DNA of 64,000 nt from Mariniphaga sediminis (GTDB lineage Bacteria > Bacteroidota > Bacteroidia > Bacteroidales > Prolixibacteraceae): positions 372,001 through 436,000 of the forward strand of contig NZ_QWET01000002.1 in the NCBI RefSeq assembly GCF_003573545.1, in the 5' to 3' direction. Below the pieces are notes generated by a model that was not told the DNA's origin, searched no databases, and saw nothing but the letters and a program-made list of their open reading frames with translations. Positions within the stretch are counted from its first letter, which is position 1. Every line of letters begins with the position of its first letter. Both the position numbers and the translations under genes were made by a program. Below, in pieces: positions 60,995-64,000 of the stretch.

Positions 60995-63718
60995 TCAGAA
61001 CTGTTGCCCGATAACAAAGTGGAATTGGCTTCCGCTTGCATCAGGAGCTCCGGGAACCTGATCGAAACCATACCCCCAGTCGATACCCATTAACCCAAAC
61101 ATGGGAAGGAAAATACGTACGCCTACACCTGCAGAACGATGAAGTTTGAAAGGATTGTAATTCTGGAAACTCATGTTGGCATTCCCCCCTTCCAAAAAAG
61201 CCAGGGCATAAATGGTAGCGCTGGGCTTCAATGTGACCGGATAGCGCATTTCCATCGTAAACTTAGAATACATTTTCGAACCGCTCTGAGGACTCAGGCT
61301 AAAATCTTTGTATCCGCGCAAAGCCACATAGTCGGTACCATATATGTTGTAACCAGACATTCCCGAACCACCAACAATAAACCCTTCGAAAGGCGAAGGC
61401 CGGTAGGGATCATAATATCCCAAAAAACCCATCTCAACTGCCGTACGCAGCACCAAATTTTCATTTCGTGACAACGGATTGTAAACCTGTCCTTTAAACA
61501 ACCATTTGTGGTATTCAATCCACTTATATTTCTCTTCGTTTGTGATATCCTCAGAACTATAATCTTTCCCGGAAAACAGAGAGAATGGCGGTGTTGCCTT
61601 CAATGTAAGTGAGAATTGTGAACCGCGCCTTGAATAAAGCGGATTATCTACTGAATTTCTTCCAAAAGTTGTTTTAATACTCACATTGTTAAATGTACCG
61701 TTCACTTTGCCGTTTTCATCGGCAAGGAAATAGAAGTAACTTCCCATATTCTGCAAGCGGTAGTGCTCGAAAGACATTTCGTGATAAACGGTAAAATAGT
61801 CGTCAGGAAACGAAAGCCGGTAACCGTATCCCATAGCCAATGCCGTTGTTTCCCAAATCTGATCATTCCCGCTGTCGTTATCTTCCGATCCGTAATTGTA
61901 TTGATACTGTGGATAACCGCCGTAGCCACCATAGCTACCATAACCTCCGTAACCACCATAACCACCGTAGCTAGAGTACGGATAACCATAACCTCCACCA
62001 TAACCGCCATAATACGGGTAGCCACCATAACCGCCACCGTAACCGCCATAATAGGGATTATAACTTTGATAATACTTATTGGCACTGTAATTTATCTTCG
62101 AATGAGACAATGAGACAGAAAAAGAATTAGGCTTTTTCCCGCCAAACCATGGCTCAATGAACGAAAGGCTTATTGTACGGTAATACTTGCCACTTAGTTG
62201 GTAACGCAGGCTAAGGGTTTGCCCATCACCTGTAGGAAGAGGTCGCCAGGCTTCTTTGTTCAAAATATTGCGCGCTGAAAAGTTGGCAAATTTCAATCCT
62301 ACAGAACCAACAAACATACCGGCACCCCAACCTCCGGAAAGTTCAATCTGGTCGTTGGCCTTTTCCTGGAGCTGGTATTCGATATCCACTGTACCATCCT
62401 CGGGGTGTGGCCGGACATCGGGATTAATGGCCTCCGGGTCGAAATGCCCCAACTGCGACAATTCCCTTACCGACCGGATAATTTGCGATTTACTGAATAA
62501 ATCTCCCGGATAGGTACGAATCTCTCGTCGGGCAACATGTTCGTGCGTTTTGGTATTTCCGGAAATAAGTACCTTATCAATTGTTGCCTGCTGCCCTTCA
62601 CGGATACGCATTTCGTAATTAATGGTATCATTTTCAACATTCACTTCAATGGGCTGTAAATCAAAGAACAGATAGCCTTTGTCCAGATACAGATTATTGA
62701 GCCCTTCATCATTATCGAATAACCGTTTTTCAAGAATCGACTGATTGAAAACATCACCTCCTTCAATTCCGAGATAACTGCTCAAATATTCAGACGGATA
62801 AACGGTATTACCTACCCATTTTATATCTCCAAAGTAATATTTGTCGCCTTCATCAACCCAAAGTTCAACATTTACGCGGGGTTTATTCTTTTTACCCACT
62901 TCAACCTGGTATAAAGAATCTTTTACAATCATCGCATCCCGGTAACCCTTCTCATTGTATTTGTCAACAAGGTTTATCTTATCCTTTTGGTATTCTTCTT
63001 CAAGGAATTTTTTGGTGCGAAAAAAGTTCTTTAGTTCCCTGGCATTTGTTTTTTTCATCGAACGTTCAAGCACTTTATCCTTTATGGCTTCATTCCCATG
63101 TATAGTAACGTCATTGACTTTCACTTTTTCTTTTTTGTCTACTTGAATATCGAGTATTACACTGTTGTTTTGCGTGGTATCATCGCGCTGTACAATATTT
63201 ACTTCGGTATTCAAAAAACCTTTAGCCAGAAAAATATTCTTTATCGTTCGTTCGGCATTATTTACCTGATTGTCTGTTATCTGACTACCCTTGAGCAGCA
63301 AAACCTTTTCGGTAATATCATCTTGTTCCGACTTACTAATTCCGTAAAAGTTTACGTCCGATAAACGGGGCCTTTCCTGCAAATAAATTTCCAGCCAGAT
63401 ATTATTTCCATCTACTTTACTGGCAGTTACTTTTACATCGGAAAAAAGGCCCTGTTCCCACAATTTTTTAATGGCGTTGGTAATGCCCTCTCCCGGTACT
63501 TCAATCACTTGCCCCACACTTAATCCCGACAATTGTACAAGTACGGTTTTATCGAGATAACGAATCCCTGTAACCTGAATATCGGCAATTGTATATTTAC
63601 GCGGGCTGGAATAGTAAATTGAAAAATTGGTATCTTCGGTAATCTGACCAACCACAGCCGAGGAAAATACAATGGAAAAAAACAAGAGGGATATAAATAG
63701 CTTTCGCATTCTGATCAT
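60995..63718 (-). CDS. bamA: Outer-membrane assembly factor BamA with Gly/Tyr-rich loop
   Basis: 907 residues from ATG 63718 (ATG 63709, MRKLFISLLFF, also possible). Signal peptide, then five POTRA domains (about 25-430, for example KYTIADIQVTGIRYLDKTVL) and a C-terminal Omp85 barrel. The conserved LRGYKDFSL segment (VRGF/Y motif of Omp85 lid loop) and a C-terminal Phe are present. Bases 61905-62065 code for a loop of about 55 residues consisting almost only of Gly and Tyr (GGYGGYGG repeats). BamA folds beta-barrels into the outer membrane. It lies between uppS and the ompH pair. Confidence 0.95.
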   Translation of the reverse strand: MIRMRKLFISLLFFSIVFSSAVVGQITEDTNFSIYYSSPRKYTIADIQVTGIRYLDKTVLVQLSGLSVGQVIEVPGEGITNAIKKLWEQGLFSDVKVTASKVDGNNIWLEIYLQERPRLSDVNFYGISKSEQDDITEKVLLLKGSQITDNQVNNAERTIKNIFLAKGFLNTEVNIVQRDDTTQNNSVILDIQVDKKEKVKVNDVTIHGNEAIKDKVLERSMKKTNARELKNFFRTKKFLEEEYQKDKINLVDKYNEKGYRDAMIVKDSLYQVEVGKKNKPRVNVELWVDEGDKYYFGDIKWVGNTVYPSEYLSSYLGIEGGDVFNQSILEKRLFDNDEGLNNLYLDKGYLFFDLQPIEVNVENDTINYEMRIREGQQATIDKVLISGNTKTHEHVARREIRTYPGDLFSKSQIIRSVRELSQLGHFDPEAINPDVRPHPEDGTVDIEYQLQEKANDQIELSGGWGAGMFVGSVGLKFANFSARNILNKEAWRPLPTGDGQTLSLRYQLSGKYYRTISLSFIEPWFGGKKPNSFSVSLSHSKINYSANKYYQSYNPYYGGYGGGYGGYPYYGGYGGGYGYPYSSYGGYGGYGGYGSYGGYGGYPQYQYNYGSEDNDSGNDQIWETTALAMGYGYRLSFPDDYFTVYHEMSFEHYRLQNMGSYFYFLADENGKVNGTFNNVSIKTTFGRNSVDNPLYSRRGSQFSLTLKATPPFSLFSGKDYSSEDITNEEKYKWIEYHKWLFKGQVYNPLSRNENLVLRTAVEMGFLGYYDPYRPSPFEGFIVGGSGMSGYNIYGTDYVALRGYKDFSLSPQSGSKMYSKFTMEMRYPVTLKPSATIYALAFLEGGNANMSFQNYNPFKLHRSAGVGVRIFLPMFGLMGIDWGYGFDQVPGAPDASGSQFHFVIGQQF
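61905..62065 (-). repeat. Degenerate tandem repeat coding for (GGY)n in bamA
   Basis: Repeats of nine to twelve bases (CCACCATAACCGCCG and variants on the plus strand) code for Gly-Gly-Tyr units in the barrel part of BamA. Third positions vary, so it is an older expansion under protein-level selection rather than a new microsatellite. Confidence 0.8.
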
Positions 63719-63725
63719 AAATAAA

Positions 63726-64000
63726 TTAACTAAATAACTGTTCACTGATTTTACCAAATCTTCTTTCTCTTTTTTGAAAATCATAAACTGCTTCAAACAA
63801 ATTCTCCTTTCTAAAATCGGGCCAAAGTATGTCGGTGAAGTACAATTCCGAATAGGCTATCTGCCAAAGTAAAAAGTTGCTTATCCTGAATTCTCCACTG
63901 GTCCGGATCAACAATTCCGGATCAGGGAAACGGGCAGTCGACAGGTAACTTTCGAACAGTTTATCATCAATTTCTTGCAGGGTAATTTTTTTGTCTTTCA
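63726..64000 (-). CDS. uppS: Isoprenyl (undecaprenyl) diphosphate synthase UppS, C-terminal part
   Basis: About 91 residues are visible; the frame is open to the window edge, so the N-terminus with the catalytic Asp is outside. The diagnostic C-terminal segment reads FPDPELLIRTSGEFRISNF, then LLWQIAYSELYFTDILWPDF. The common family form has RTGGEQRLSNF, so Gly to Ser and Gln to Phe are local variants. The enzyme makes the C55 lipid carrier for peptidoglycan. It ends 7 bases before bamA, the usual Bacteroidota arrangement. Confidence 0.93.
   Translation of the reverse strand, partial: KDKKITLQEIDDKLFESYLSTARFPDPELLIRTSGEFRISNFLLWQIAYSELYFTDILWPDFRKENLFEAVYDFQKRERRFGKISEQLFS

Noticed and set aside
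61905-62065. Short regularly spaced repeats resembling a CRISPR array
   Set aside because: Units are only 9-12 bases without spacers and encode the Gly/Tyr loop of BamA in frame.
61702-62085. Long alternative frame in the bamA repeat region rich in Val, Met and Ile
   Set aside because: It is the frame-shifted shadow of the GGY repeat of bamA, which explains its low complexity.

Overview
The window reads as a chromosome segment of a Bacteroidota bacterium, most likely of the Bacteroidales/Marinilabiliales side. Pointers are the repeated -7 promoter element TAnnTTTG, weak Shine-Dalgarno sites, a surface-lipoprotein signal (Cys followed by Asn-Lys-Asp-Asp), a succinyl-type ornithine transcarbamylase, a GT3-like glycogen synthase, the uppS-bamA-ompH-ompH block and tandem Bacteroidota-type GNAT-like proteins. 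A flavodiiron protein, a 2-oxoacid:ferredoxin oxidoreductase and a probable PPi-type PEP carboxykinase suggest an anaerobic or microaerobic, fermentation-capable lifestyle.

Layout. 1-5.2 kb: the 3' part of a multiheme cytochrome/TPR protein, yaaA, a flavodiiron protein, mltG. 5.2-10.8 kb: an A+T-rich accessory stretch with a leucine-rich-type surface lipoprotein, then three genes (SDR-like oxidoreductase, small membrane protein, exported protein) flanked by two copies of one segment. One copy carries an intact VOC protein plus an AraC regulator; the other is a twice-deleted relic of the VOC gene. 10.8-14.6 kb: murB, an AI-2E-type permease, a membrane-tethered receiver domain, an exported nucleoside hydrolase. 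14.6-19.4 kb: a three-gene L,D-transpeptidase cluster, a coiled-coil lipoprotein, and an ECF sigma unit ending in a 33-residue membrane peptide and a strong terminator. 19.6-25.1 kb: an oxidoreductase, a small membrane protein, the 1159-residue putative PPi-PEPCK and a conserved unknown.

25.3-42.4 kb is the biosynthetic core. A long leftward cluster runs argR, acylglutamate synthase (GNAT), argG, argC, argD, proC, proB, proA, argF', hisA, satD-like, DUF3307, hisF, hisIE. It faces a rightward carAB operon across a 220-bp control region with an argR promoter overlapped by ARG-box-like sites and a carA leader that carries a 17-codon reading frame running into an intrinsic terminator. Carbamoyl phosphate from carAB feeds the carbamoylation step of the divergent arg operon.

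42.4-53 kb: a possible 50-residue protein, a copper-chaperone-like lipoprotein with a DUF302 protein, lon, rpmE (type B), two tandem paralogous GNAT-like proteins, an outer-membrane protein and korAB. 53-57 kb: gamma-carbonic anhydrase, then a transporter/nucleotidyltransferase/NahK-like kinase operon that looks like amino-sugar salvage. 57-64 kb: leftward envelope block uppS (partial), bamA, two ompH/skp genes, a GT3-like glycogen synthase and murI. No rRNA, tRNA, CRISPR array, transposase or phage gene was recognised.
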